Shown: positions 22,376 to 33,053 of the stretch, piece by piece | How the letters are laid out: the number at the start of each line of letters is the position of its first letter | Position numbering within the stretch: the first letter of the stretch is position 1 | Source of the DNA: Pseudo-nitzschia pungens | Lineage: Eukaryota > Bacillariophyta > Bacillariophyceae > Bacillariales > Bacillariaceae | Direction of reading: 5' to 3' | DNA length: 64,000 bases | Assembly (NCBI GenBank): GCA_037355855.1 | Contig: CM074761.1 | Location: 1,488,001-1,552,000 of the forward strand | Notes under the pieces: model-generated | Databases searched by the model: none | Told to the model about the DNA's origin: nothing | What the model saw: the letters and a program-made list of their open reading frames with translations, nothing else | Position numbers and translations under genes: made by a program

Positions 22376-23383
22376 TCAATGATCGGAAACCGCACGTATG
22401 CATGGCTTCACGTTTCTTTTGTCCGAGAGAGGCGAGTTCGTACACGAGGACCGCTTTCCCGAGACTGATCCACGGGGTGTAACGATAGGGCTTCCTTCGG
22501 AAAACTTGGAGGAAGATGATGTTGATGAAGTGCTCGGCGATGATTGTGGTTGTTGCTGATGCTGTTTTCGTTGGTTCTCCTGCTGCCCCATGATCAGCAA
22601 GAGGACTGTAGCGACTTCTTCTTGTTGCTTTCGTTCTTCAGTTTCTTTTCGTTCGTCTTCGAGCTTTCGGGACAGGTCCAGTTCCTCGGCGGATTTCATG
22701 GCGTAATAGCGTGCAACCTCTTTGAACGGTTGGGACAGAGTCCGAGAGACCAGGGCAACATGAATGTCTTCGTTGTTGAGGCTTTGCTGATGCAAAACCG
22801 AATCCACGAGACGCCTTTGTCCGGCATACTTCGCGGCAGCGTCTGCATACTTCTCGATTCCTCTCAGGCACACAATCTGTGTCTCATCATAAGGAGACCT
22901 CAAAACCCAACTTCCGTACTCATCCGATACCGGTGTTGGCGTCTGTGATGTTTGAGTTCCGTTTCCGTTTGTTGCTGTAGTTGCTGCTGCAGCATCTAGT
23001 TGCAGTTGATGATGCAGAGCTTGTATCGCCATCCGTGCTTCCTCTCGTGATATGTTTAGTTCTGATTCCGAGTACCAACACTCACTCTTTCGTTCCTGTT
23101 TGCTCAGAATTTGTTCTGGTGAAAAATAGGCTGTTTGCTGCAAGCTAAAGGATACGTGTTTCTTTGTTTTCAATGGGTTCCTGCGGATAAGGCAGGAAGA
23201 GTCAGAATCATTACTCATACTGCTGTTGAGGCTCGTACAACTACTAGAGTTACTGCGCAAACAGCTAACGTTCTCTTCATCGTGTTCACCACAACTACTG
23301 CTAGTTTGAGCACAAGGCTTTGCCCCGAGGCCATTTGCAGAAGTCGTGGGTGCTTCGGGGGTTGTCATAGTCAGTATCATCAT
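22376..23383 (-). CDS. Unknown protein with KKHVSF and CLRGIE motifs, probably diatom-specific
   Basis: A 335-residue intronless frame from ATG 23383. The first 70 residues are Ser/Thr-rich. Then come KTKKHVSFSLQQT, ECWYSESELNIS and, near residue 170, IVCLRGIEKYAD with AGQRRLVDSVLHQQ. From about 235 a Glu/Lys-rich, probably coiled or disordered part follows, then a Ser-rich tail. The layout 'basic-VxF, then W-Y-S/T-x-x-E/D-hydrophobic, then C-L-R-G-hydrophobic-E' is one I associate with unnamed proteins in diatom genomes, but I have no named domain for it. No signal peptide or membrane segment. Function unknown; nuclear or cytosolic by default. Confidence 0.7.
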   Translation of the reverse strand: MMILTMTTPEAPTTSANGLGAKPCAQTSSSCGEHDEENVSCLRSNSSSCTSLNSSMSNDSDSSCLIRRNPLKTKKHVSFSLQQTAYFSPEQILSKQERKSECWYSESELNISREEARMAIQALHHQLQLDAAAATTATNGNGTQTSQTPTPVSDEYGSWVLRSPYDETQIVCLRGIEKYADAAAKYAGQRRLVDSVLHQQSLNNEDIHVALVSRTLSQPFKEVARYYAMKSAEELDLSRKLEDERKETEERKQQEEVATVLLLIMGQQENQRKQHQQQPQSSPSTSSTSSSSKFSEGSPIVTPRGSVSGKRSSCTNSPLSDKRNVKPCIRAVSDH

Positions 23384-24643
23384 GGCTAATGAGATTGATT
23401 GTATTGTTCGAATGTGCGACTAGGCTATAGGGGAGATCCACTTCGCTTCGAATCTCATACGGATATCGATGATGGCGAATAGGCACGTGCGGTGGAAACA
23501 ACGTAAGACCTTATTCGACCAAGCTTCCCGGCTTGCCCAGAGACCTTGTCACTTCAGTGAGTTCTGGTAAAGGACACACGATGACGTCCAACTTCAATTT
23601 TTGATCACTGTTGTTCCGTGGTTGTACCTGTGGCAATGGTGTCTGGAGGATTGATCAGAGAAAAGACACGTCAATTGTGATGTTGACATACAGAACGAGA
23701 GGGAGATTCGCGGTTGTAATCATAACAGTGATGGAATGTAGAAGGCAAAGAATGCGCAGCTTGACACGGAAGGTAGGGGAACGAATGAAAGCATGAAAAC
23801 GCGAACGACGTGGTGTATTTCCTTAGGTGTGCTACCGATGTCTTCTGACTTCACCGATAAGGTGCAACCAATCAAAAATCCCGTTTCGAAGGAGTTTGAT
23901 GGTTTTCGCCTGTCGGCACGCCAATCATTTCGGAAGATCGACCAATCAGTATCGTTACTTGAGGGTGCCGTAATTCGTACTTTACCTTACCGTATTACCA
24001 AAAAATAAATATTTCTTCTTCTTCTTCTCCCTTCTTTCTTCCTCTCGAATGTACGCTGAAGCGACAAGGGTTCTACGATTCGGGCGGGATTTTCCAATCC
24101 AACAATTCTGAGGAACTAGTGAAGTGTACCTCACAGAATGAGCGTCATCGGCCGGTTGATTGGCATTCTCATTTCCTCTTACGTCATTACTTTGGTGTAT
24201 GTCAAACGTGCTAACCCGGAAAGGCGATGTGTCCCCTTTCAGGACCATCAACTCAGGCCCAGTTTTCACTTAAGTGTTTGGTCGCGGAGCGAACATGACG
24301 CCATCTCGAGTCAATTCAGTTGTTGAAAAAGGCTTTTCGATTTTTAGAATCCTTTTTCTTTGAACGGTATGTATCGTACTGATATGTTCATATCTTAGAA
24401 GTTCACGATACATACCCTTGATCTGCTTCCGCGTTCGCCCGGATGGATCGAAATAGCGGTTCGTGCTTTGTTTTGAGAGCTTCAGAATTCCATTCGCAAC
24501 GATCAAAATCCATGTTTCGAAAGGTCGAACAGAAAGTCTTTCACCTCAAAAAATAGATTTCGAGAATACCGGTACTGGTACGAATAAGTCTTATTCGCAC
24601 CAACACAAACAACAGTCTCTTGTCCCGCGGAACAAAGACCAAA
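23384..24643. other. Intergenic DNA between divergent genes, no gene seen
   Basis: Lies between the divergent starts at 23383 (minus) and 24644 (plus). Short open frames only. A (TTC)n run is at about 24013-24030, and TACCGTATTACC-type strings are near 23965-24000. Both promoters should be within it. Confidence 0.5.
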
Positions 24644-25405
24644 ATGGCCGATGACAACGAAGTAGGAAAGGCGTCCTCGGACCCAATGACATATGCCATT
24701 GAAAAAGCCAGGCCTATAATCGCGAAACTTTCTCTTGGTTCGGTGGTGGGCTACTGCAGCGGATACACAATCAAGAAACTCGGACAAGTTGCCGTAGTCA
24801 TCATAGGAGCTGGCTATATCGCGGTGCAAACGTGTGCCTCCTATGGTTATCTGAGTGTCAATTGGGAAAAAGTCAGGGACGATGCAATTAAGCAGGTTGA
24901 CACGGTGAGTAGCTGTAGCAAGCGTTGACCACGAAAGGACGACAGCAACAGCATAACGACATCGATGATTCGTTATTTACGTGTTGCGATTTGAGATGCG
25001 ACGGACGAAGAATAAGTGCAGACAGCGACAGCGTGGAACGTTTTGCCAGGATGTTACAAACTACTGGACAAACGTTGACAACACGTAGCCGGAAAATTTG
25101 CATTTTAGTCGATCGCTACAGAATGTTGACAAAAGGATACGCGTATACGAAGTGATCGGCTGTTGACATTCATCCGAATGCATATGGGAAAAATTCCCCA
25201 ATCACATCTTTGCTGACGTAAATATGCTAATTGCGTTCGCTTGCAACGTTCCCTACTATCTTTGCCTTGTCGAAAGACCGGAGACGGCAAATTAGACGCA
25301 AATGACGTCAAGGTGTACTGGCAAAAACTCAAAGCGTTGCTCACGTCGAATTTGCCAAACAGTACAGGATTTTCACTCGGCTTCTTCTACGGTATCCAGG
25401 GATAA
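24644..25405 (+). CDS. FUN14-domain protein (FUNDC-like), two exons
   Basis: Exon 1 is 24644-24904 and exon 2 is 25277-25405; the 372-nt intron has a GTGAGT donor and ends GAAAG. The join is in phase 0 and gives AIKQVDT-TGDGKLDANDV. The product is 129 residues. It has two hydrophobic segments, GSVVGYCSGYTIKKLG and VAVVIIGAGYIAVQ, then SYGYLSVNWEKV and the acidic DGDGKL-like loop, and ends LPNSTGFSLGFFYG. This order is the FUN14 fold. Family members sit in the outer mitochondrial membrane (FUNDC1, a mitophagy receptor) or in archaeal membranes. The N-terminus (MADDNEVGKASSD) has no clear LC3-binding motif (YxxL), so a mitophagy role is open. The start has a good context (AAAATGG). The intron is about three times longer than others here. 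Confidence 0.85.
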
Positions 25406-27175
25406 ACACTGAAAAATTTGACCAATATTTCGGTTTGTGATATAGCAATCCCTTGATGTTAACTGGGAACGTGATTTTGTTATCAATTCCTCACAAAATA
25501 ATATCAAGAAAAACAAATCAAGAAATACCCTCCACAGGTGAAAATGCATAGCACAGAAGAGCCTGTCATTCTGCATACTCGAAGGTCGTCGAGGTCCAAG
25601 CGTGACGACCGATATTATTTCCGTTGCACTCAACGACTTGTGCGTGACAGGTTGGAAAGGATAGAGTGAATAATCCGGTGACGCAAAGAGCCCTCACTCG
25701 TTGCAATGTTGTCTTTGGAAGTATTAGTCCGGATCTTTATATTCGCCATACTAATTTTAGTAGCGCCGCGCTTAATCTGGAACGAACGAAACATGAACAC
25801 GACGTACTCAATTTCTTAAAACGATCCAAAAGATCGTCAATTGTTTTCTACGGTTCATAGCAGTTGTTCTTCATCATTCCCCATCGCGCAATCAAAAAGA
25901 GTTTGAATGGGTAATCGAATCCATTCCCCTACCATTTCCGTAGTTGCCGTAGAAAACCAACCATGTGCTTTAGTCAGGTGCATCACCATTGGGGCCGAAA
26001 TCGATTTCAAGTCTCTCGACGATCGAAGATAAGGTGGCTAGAATCGAAGTTTGGGCGATGATCATTGTGCTTTGTCTTAAGGAGTTATCAATGTTAAATG
26101 TCGGTAAACGAAACACTTTTTTCCGTAGGGCACATACGACACTGCGATCCACTGTGAGAGTCGAGTGAATAACTTCACGTTACTTCCCGACAGTGTCAAC
26201 AAAATATTTCGAACTGTCGCAATAATTATTATTTCGTAACAAGGATGAAAAATTTGACCATACAAGAATGATTGTCTTGTTGCATAAGTCATGTCATCAA
26301 ACAACAATGTTTCAAGTCGCATTACAGCACAAAATCCCAACTTGTACTTCACATGAACAATGCAAAAGATAGAGGATGATCTTACTTTGTGGTTACTTCG
26401 TGCTGTTGTTTGATCTTTCGAAACCTCATTTTCGCCGGCCCACACCGAAAAAACTTCTGTACGCAACAGTCACAAAATGTGAGTCACCTATGACACCAGC
26501 AATGTGTCAATCATTCCTTTTTTCACCCTTCACCAGATGTACCCGAAAGACTGATAACCTGATCAGCTCCATATTTGGAAAACATAACTATGTGAATCGT
26601 CAAGTTCTAAGTTACTCCACCGGTGCAAAGCTTTTTTTGTTGATGGTATACAAAATCCTGTCAGCAATCAATCGCTTAGCTAAAAGTTACCGAAGTCAAC
26701 TGATGTACAGAACATCCGAGAGTTGACTGATACTGAAAAAGCGAAGAGTTTGGTCAGACTTGGTAATCAAAGATATGATTCGAACCATTATTTGTTTAAA
26801 CTTGTGGGTTGCGTTCGAAACAAACAATGAGATTCGCTTTGTAATCGAAATCAGGCCTAATAATATGATAATATTATGATACCGTTACGTGTAGCTATTT
26901 TTTTGTTTTCAGTCGGAATGAATCGGATTTATCGAAAAACAAGCCGTTCCATACCATTCAGGTCGTCGGAGAGGTGAGAGATGAATGGACAATGAAAGTC
27001 CAGATGCATCAGTGTATTACTTCTATTTTTTGTTTATAATATGTGAAGACCCGTTCTGTAGTTCTTTCTCACCCCTCATTGTCACCACAGATCTTTGGCG
27101 AAACTCGTGAGCAGTGCTTTTGGTAAAGCACCTACAATATGCTTTGTGACAGACAAAATTTAAATTGATTTTAGT
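25406..27175. other. Intergenic DNA, no gene seen
   Basis: About 1.8 kb of AT-rich sequence. Open frames on both strands (for example 26077-26466 minus and 26376-26726 plus) are Ile/Phe/Cys-rich and have no motif. Nothing repeat-like stands out beyond AATAATATGATAATATTATGAT near 26859. Confidence 0.5.
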
Positions 27176-27700
27176 ATGAGCCAGGAGTATAGAATCCGAG
27201 CAACGAAAAAAGGGAATGTTCCGGTGGTCGTGGAATCGCGAAAGCATCACAAAGTGATCGTTTTATCGAATATTGAAGGAGACGTCGACGCATTGCTATC
27301 AATCCTAAAGAGGAAATTGGGAGCAGGGGGTGTCAAGAAAGGGAATACGATCGAAATCAACGGCAGCGCTGACAAGCAAGTTGAGGTGATCAAGCGCTTT
27401 TGCGTAGAGTCTGGATGTCTGGAAGGAGCGTCCAAACAAACGAAAGGAGCAATTACTGAGGCAGCAGCAAAAGGTGCTAAAGGGAATAACAACAAGAAAG
27501 CAACAACGAATACCGTTACATCGAAACCAAAAGCTGCTGTTATCGATCCGTCAATAGTTCTGTCTTCGAAGGAAATCAAAACAATGAAGCCCAACACAAT
27601 AAAAGAACATCTTGCGGCTAGGGGGTTATCGACGCAGGGCAACAAAAAGGAGTTGGTAGCGAGGTTACTGGCGGTCTCGGCATCGACAAAAAACGACTAA
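27176..27700 (+). CDS. SUI1/eIF1-like domain fused to a SAP domain
   Basis: A 174-residue intronless frame. Residues about 5-85 match the SUI1 fold: basic start (RIRATKKGNVPV), a strand HHKVIVLSNIEG, then DVDALLSILKRKLGAGG and KKGNTIEINGSADKQ. SUI1 domains occur in eIF1, DENR and eIF2D, which act on start-codon choice and ribosome recycling. Residues 90-125 are an Ala/Lys/Thr linker. The C-terminus (about 132-170) has the SAP pattern MKPNTIKEHLAARGLSTQGN followed by KKELVARLL, normally a small DNA- or RNA-binding helix pair. I know of no standard protein with exactly this pair. The sequence before the ATG reads GATTTTAGT, which may be a 3' splice site of a non-coding first exon. Both domain calls are by eye. 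Confidence 0.75.
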   Translation: MSQEYRIRATKKGNVPVVVESRKHHKVIVLSNIEGDVDALLSILKRKLGAGGVKKGNTIEINGSADKQVEVIKRFCVESGCLEGASKQTKGAITEAAAKGAKGNNNKKATTNTVTSKPKAAVIDPSIVLSSKEIKTMKPNTIKEHLAARGLSTQGNKKELVARLLAVSASTKND

Positions 27701-27978
27701 AACTTGTTTCGTAGATCTGTAAATTTATGACCAGACGGCATTAGCAGTACTGTACTGTCCTCAGCGAACTTTTGCACGGTGCGCAACCTTCTCGTCGGAA
27801 TTTAGTACAATGCATATGCACAGTTCTTCTATAATATACAAAGTGGTGCGTCAGTTACCAACAAAGCCCAAACGGAACGATCCTCGCGAGCATTAAGTTT
27901 CTGTCGTGATTGAAACAGAAATCATATGTTTGCTATAGTATCTATATTTATTCTACCGTCTTATTCGTATTACCCCTT

Positions 27979-28671
27979 CTATTGATACGGCGTTGGCCTT
28001 TCAGTGCGCCGACTGAAGGGAGGTTTGGCTCTTGGAAAAAAAGTTTTCGGCCTTCTACAGTTTGCATCAAACTTGTGACATATTCGAATGGATGGAGACC
28101 CGCAATATTCGCACGCAGACGGAAGACGCAATGGTATATAGGGTTGGTGCTCAACCTCGAGATTTACATCAATGTGGTCGTCACTTTCTGAAAGAGGAAT
28201 TCGGTGCACTACTTCTTCACCATGCTCATTTTCCTCTGACTGTTCCTGCTCTTGTGCAGTCGATCCGTCTTCGTTCGGAGAATTAGGGAAATTTAGAGGG
28301 AAGCAAAAGGATTCAAAGTTTTGGCAGGTCTGCAGAGTGGTTGTTTCGAGTGCCCAATCGAAGGATTTTGAAATGTTGTCACCAATGGAAGACGGAAGGA
28401 AAGAGGAGAATGAATCTTCATTGTCGGAATCACTTCCGTCGTTTTCGTCGAAGTTATCACCATCGACTTTGTTTCTTGGCAGCGATTGTGATGTACGATT
28501 GCTCATTCGATGGCGATCATTCTCTCTCTTGCGCACAAAAGTTATTGGCCCATTCCACTCGTACTGACAACTGCTGGTATATTTCTTCAGCATTTTCTTC
28601 ATGGGACCCGGTATGGAGGACGAAAACCTTATAGTCGCCTCGGCTATTTTCGTTGGAGCGTCACTCCCCAT
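27979..28671 (-). CDS. Hypothetical acidic protein with C-terminal cysteines
   Basis: A 230-residue frame starting at ATG 28671. After a short start (MGSDAPTKIAEATIRFSS) there is MKKMLKKYTSS, then a long acidic, Ser-rich part (DGDNFDENDGSDSDNEDS). The end has PLRLPSACEYCGSPSIRICHK and then DANCRR, so four cysteines in about 20 residues, which could bind zinc. This faintly recalls the C-terminal part of PDCD2-type proteins (LP..C-x2-C-G), but that is weak. The composition is protein-like and antisense frames are not. An extra downstream exon could exist. Function unknown. Confidence 0.5.
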   Translation of the reverse strand: MGSDAPTKIAEATIRFSSSIPGPMKKMLKKYTSSCQYEWNGPITFVRKRENDRHRMSNRTSQSLPRNKVDGDNFDENDGSDSDNEDSFSSFLPSSIGDNISKSFDWALETTTLQTCQNFESFCFPLNFPNSPNEDGSTAQEQEQSEENEHGEEVVHRIPLSESDDHIDVNLEVEHQPYIPLRLPSACEYCGSPSIRICHKFDANCRRPKTFFPRAKPPFSRRTERPTPYQ

Positions 28672-30034
28672 CTTAAAATCCGTTGTCGTTTGAGTGATAC
28701 TCTATGCATTCGACGTTTCAATTTTATTTCCTTGGGCGACTTGTCCTGGATTCGTTAATGACGGGATTGTTCGCATATACATTCAAAATTTGTGATTATG
28801 GTGTCACAACGAAGAGTGGAGACGGTACGAGTACTTGTACACCAATCTCTGCGACAGAACTGGTACAGCAGCACAAAATACCCGGTGTGTACTAGTGATT
28901 ATTAGGACTACTGTACCAATAACTTGTCATGCAATAAATCAATCTCTTCTTGCAATACCCGTTGGATGTCCCTTATGAACGACACCGTGTTATTTGTCGG
29001 AGTAGTCGTTGATGTTCTTCTTGGCTTCCAAGCTTCAAAACCCACCCATTATTAATCCATTTTGAAGGACCTAACAAGTACAGTAAGTTACTTCGTATGT
29101 AACCTTACGTAGTACTTCGTAGTCCGGAAGAGTAAGGCTTATGGCATACTCAATTCAAAAAAATCAATAAAGTGAACGGAAACGGCTGAACGGAAGAAGA
29201 AAAAAATGGGCAGACTCACTCGTTCATCGTACCAGTATCTTTAGTGTAGTTGCGTTACCATATGTTATAGAAGTCTATAAGTGAGTCGTATTTTTAAATG
29301 TGACAGATAACGGCACCGTTATGATATTATTGGTGTACTGGAACACTCTACCTTCCAAGGTTCGCAAGGTAGGTAGGTCGTAGTAGGTGGGAGATTCGTA
29401 GCGTATGTATTATACATAATGCATACTTGCAGTACGTACTTCAACGCACGAGCACTATTTATCGACTCGGATGAATCAACTTATGTTGATCATTCGCCCT
29501 TCTCCGCGATCGACACGATGAAGGAAGTGATACTAATACGGGTATGGTAGCTACGAATTAAAAGTATATACATACGTACATTTTCGTATTTCGAAGGTCG
29601 TACTTTCCATTATCTCAAAATCTCAATCGTGTTTTGGTCATGTACCAGGTAAGATTACGGTAGATAACGGTATTCATTACGAAGTATTTTGTAATACGGT
29701 ACCCCTACCGGTACATGTACCACTATGTAAGATTTACTTGTATCCTGTACCGTAAGTTACCCTGTACCTCTACGTAAGGCTAACCTTACTCGTTCTTCGT
29801 ATGGTCTCAATCAAAACCTTCTACTTTCGAACGACGGGGACAACAGGAAACCTGCGTTTGTTCTTGCGAAGACGGAAGACGAAAGAAAAAAAGAGTTTCG
29901 AACACGGAAAAGTTCGTGATGGTGGGTCGCATCCACATTATGAAAATGGGAGATGAACACAACAAACGACAAGTACATTTAGCTCCAACAATAGATAGAA
30001 AATCTCCAAGACAGTACAGGGCATCATTGTCACC
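28672..30034. other. Intergenic DNA with GTAAGGTTAC/TACCGGTA-type repeats
   Basis: No gene seen. Dense low-complexity tracts built of GTAACCTTACG, TACGTAGTACTTCGTAGT and TACCGGTACATGTACC-like strings occupy about 29085-29145, 29370-29440 and 29640-29800, ending some 240 bp before the Deltex gene. Confidence 0.55.
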
Positions 30035-31402
30035 ATGTTCTCGACGATCATTTCCCAAACGCTACATTACGTTGCACCGGATCAGGCTCCACAACCCGCA
30101 AATCCTTGTTTCGGAACCTCTCCAAGTGGGACTATGACAACAACTGAAGGCGTGACTTTTGGTTACCTAACCGTAGCGTATAATATCCCACGGGCCGCGC
30201 AGAAGTACGTCTCAGTGAGTTGTGTACTCTACTACGATATCATGCAATTGCCTTTGTTTGCACTTTTCCTGATGCCTTTGAAATTTCGTTTCGTTACTAT
30301 TTACTTGTACCTCTTGATTGATAAACACCGTGCTAGATCATATCACCCCAATCCAACTCGCTTCCATCCTAGCACTAGACGCACGGCGTACTTGCCAAAT
30401 ACCCCCGAAGGCCAAAACATTCTCCTGCGTTTCCAGTATGCCTTCCTGCATGGACTTTGTTTTGGGGTTGGACGGTCATTGACATCAGGCTTTAGTGATC
30501 AAGTTACGTGGTCGCACAGCTTGCCACACAAGACAAGGACTGTTGGTGGCCCACCCGCATTCGGATTTCCAGACCCATCATATCTTTCAGGAGCTTCTCG
30601 CGCTTTAGATCTACTGAACGTCCCCAGCTGTCCACAAATTTGTCGCCAGTGGATTCTCCAAAACCAGTTCCCCTTCTGGACACAGACACAAACACAAAAC
30701 GAGACCATTTTCTACGATGCCGATGCAGCCGGTGGGAGTTCTATTGATCGATACAACGAATTCTTGGAACCTGTCTTAAACAATGACAACAGTGTAGTGG
30801 CGAGTGAATGTATCATTTGCCTCGAGAAAATGGTGCCATCATCCTCTGCTGATACTACAAATGTAGTGTGCCTCAAAAATTGCAAACATCGTTACCACAA
30901 ATCTTGTATCATTTTAGCAATGAAAAGAAAGCACACTAACTGCCCATATTGTCGTGAACCTATCGGTATCCATCTGCATGGACCGGGTCCTTCGGGCAGA
31001 CTTGAAATCAAAGTTGATTATTTGATTCGTTGCCGAGGATCCGAGCAAAATAGCGATGGTGTGATTATATTGGACTACAAAATGCCGGGAGGCATTCAGA
31101 CCGCGCACATGGAAAACCCTGGCCATCAATACCATGGGACGCATCGCAGAGCATATTTGCCACACAATGATCCCGGCCGAGCATTACTACAGCGATTGAA
31201 GTATGCATTTTCTCATGGAATGACATTTCGGGTGGGAACGAGTCTGACGACAGGAAGGTCGAATCAAATCACTTGGACGAGCATCCATCACAAGACTAGT
31301 CTAAATTATGGCGCACATGGTTATCCCGACAAGGATTATTTTTCCAATTGTAATGGAGCGTTGGATGCCCTTCGCATACCGAAGGCGGAGGATTGCTCTT
31401 GA
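30035..31402 (+). CDS. Deltex-type E3 ubiquitin ligase with DTC-RING-DTC layout
   Basis: The C-terminal ~140 residues are a clear Deltex C-terminal (DTC) domain: PGGIQTAHMENPGHQYHGT, RRAYLPHND, TSLTTGRSNQITW, IHHKTS and GYPDKDYF. Before it is a RING finger: CIICLEK, C-x4-C-K-H-x2-H-x3-C region and CPYC. In Deltex proteins the RING recruits an E2 and DTC binds ADP-ribose/NAD. Unusually, the N-terminal half holds a second, more diverged DTC: FGYLTVAYNIP, HPNPTRFHPSTRRTAYLPN, GRSLTSGFSDQVTW, LPHKT and GFPDPSYLSG. An insert inside it (about 44 codons, YLYLLIDKH etc.) is best read as an intron at 30205-30336 (GTACGT..GCTAG); removal gives IPRAAQKSYHPNP. It is a multiple of three without stops, so retention would still give a protein. 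Start ATG 30035. Convergent with the next gene, 188 bp apart. Confidence 0.85.
   Translation: MFSTIISQTLHYVAPDQAPQPANPCFGTSPSGTMTTTEGVTFGYLTVAYNIPRAAQKYVSVSCVLYYDIMQLPLFALFLMPLKFRFVTIYLYLLIDKHRARSYHPNPTRFHPSTRRTAYLPNTPEGQNILLRFQYAFLHGLCFGVGRSLTSGFSDQVTWSHSLPHKTRTVGGPPAFGFPDPSYLSGASRALDLLNVPSCPQICRQWILQNQFPFWTQTQTQNETIFYDADAAGGSSIDRYNEFLEPVLNNDNSVVASECIICLEKMVPSSSADTTNVVCLKNCKHRYHKSCIILAMKRKHTNCPYCREPIGIHLHGPGPSGRLEIKVDYLIRCRGSEQNSDGVIILDYKMPGGIQTAHMENPGHQYHGTHRRAYLPHNDPGRALLQRLKYAFSHGMTFRVGTSLTTGRSNQITWTSIHHKTSLNYGAHGYPDKDYFSNCNGALDALRIPKAEDCS
30205..30336 (+). other. In-frame intron in the Deltex-type gene
   Basis: 132 nt, donor GTACGT, acceptor GCTAG. Its removal restores a normal DTC spacing (IPRAAQ-K-SYHPNP). 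It carries no stop in frame, so the unspliced mRNA is also open. Confidence 0.7.
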
Positions 31403-31589
31403 ATCCATAAAAATTGAAGCAACTAGATGGATTGAAACCCCAATTTGATCAAGTCGTAGTTTGATTAAGGTATTGATAATCTTAAAACTTGTGTTTCTTG
31501 TTATGAATTCTCTACTTGACCTGACGCTGTGAGTGGAAGGAAATCGTCCTGTATGTTCTCTATCGTGCATCCCTTGTCGAGCGACTTGC

Positions 31590-33053
31590 CTACACGGCTT
31601 GCATTCCTAGGCCAAATATATTGGCGAAAGTGTAGCATTGGCTCATATCGAGGGCGTTAGGTGGTGGTTTTGAATCTTCGATTGACAGGTCAGGAACTGC
31701 AGGTTTGTCATTTCGTTCTAGAACACAAATGTGCATTTCACAGTGAATCGACTGCAAGAATGGATATAGCTGAGGGAAACATGCTTCGTCCTTCTTTTCA
31801 TTGGGATCCCCACAAAAATGCAAGTCCGCCATGATTTGTGGTAAAAACTGAGTCCGGAATAAATTTGCTTCATTGATAGGCTGGACGTCTTCAATAATCA
31901 AAATTCCACCGGGTTCAATCCTAGGGAACCAAAAAAAGACACTGTGCACCATATGCTTTGAGAGATGAGATCCGTCGTCGACAACAATTTTCAGTGGTGG
32001 GGATTCATCCGAGCTTGGACCGTCAGACAGTTGACGACGTCGATACATCTTTTCGCTCCAAATTTGGTGGAGCCAGGCGACGTCGGAAGCGTCTCCGCAA
32101 TGAAGTAAATTCCGTTCCAGCAAACTTTCATACTCTTTGTTTTCTTTAGCAAAATTTCCCCATGGCCACTTTCCTTCTTCACGAGGACCTTGTTCGATAC
32201 AACTTATTTCCATTGTGTGCAATTCAGCACCAGGAACGCCTGCGAAGAATTTTTTGTAGGTATCATACCCGAAACCCAGATTCTGCAAATGGTTGGGATT
32301 CATTGAGTACACGTAGAATGAATTTGGAGAAAATACATCAGAGGGTTGAACAGATAAATGATTTCATACTGGAATCGTTTCTTCAAGAACTCTGCACAGA
32401 GACATGACTGTACTTACATATCCAATTTCAAGAAGTTGAAAGCTTTCATCCGGTTTCAAAAATGCGGATAGCTTTTGTTGGTACATTGTGTGATAAAAAT
32501 GCCCCCAGGGACGACATTGTACCCGCTCACATGATGGCCTCGTGCATGTCGAGTCGTCCTCCAGACACGAAGGCAAATAAGCCACACCCTTGACTTTATC
32601 GGTTCCTGTTCCGCGCGCCAATTCAAAGAAAGAAGGTTCCGTATGAGAGGACCACCGTGTTGAGTTATCCATGGAATAGGATTGCGGAAATGATGAGACC
32701 GCTTTAATTTTTTCCTCTCTACTGTTACCGTAGCTAATATCTGTATTGTTATGTGGTTTGTCGGATCCGATAGAGCTCTGAGCATGTCTTTTGTTTCCAT
32801 TTTGAACTTCGGAGGAAGATGATTCCTTCATCCTTAGTTGTTGCCGTCGTCTTGACTGATGAGGCTTTTGAAAGTCTTTTCGATTTATGTAGTGATGTTC
32901 ATGTTGATGCTCCGAGAGCAGAGAACGTTCTATAGTTGAGCCTGCGTGAAAGTTGATGAAAACCAACGATACAACAAGCGCTCCAAGAGCTACGCCCAAA
33001 AGAAAAGCAAAGGCATTCCCTCTTGTACCGGTCGAACCCCTTCTCTTGTTCAT
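31590..33053 (-). CDS. Membrane-anchored SAM-dependent methyltransferase-like protein, two exons
   Basis: Exon 1 is 33053-32418 (212 codons, phase 0) and exon 2 is 32282-31590 (231 codons with stop). The 135-nt intron has a GTAAGT donor and ends TTTGCAG. The join gives LLEIGY-NLGFGYDTYKKFF. Residues about 12-35 (NAFAFLLGVALGALVVSLVFI) are a signal anchor, so the body lies in the ER/Golgi lumen. A Ser/Gln/His-rich stem follows to about 150. The catalytic part starts with ELARGTGTDKVKG, then LLEIGYNLGFG (SAM-binding glycine loop), LKIVVDDGSHLSKH and PGGILIIEDVQP. This order is that of MycE / cephalosporin-hydroxylase-like methyltransferases that modify sugars in bacteria. A glycan O-methyltransferase is my inference. 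The Asp pair in VVDDGSH is the metal/substrate site of that family. Confidence 0.8.
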
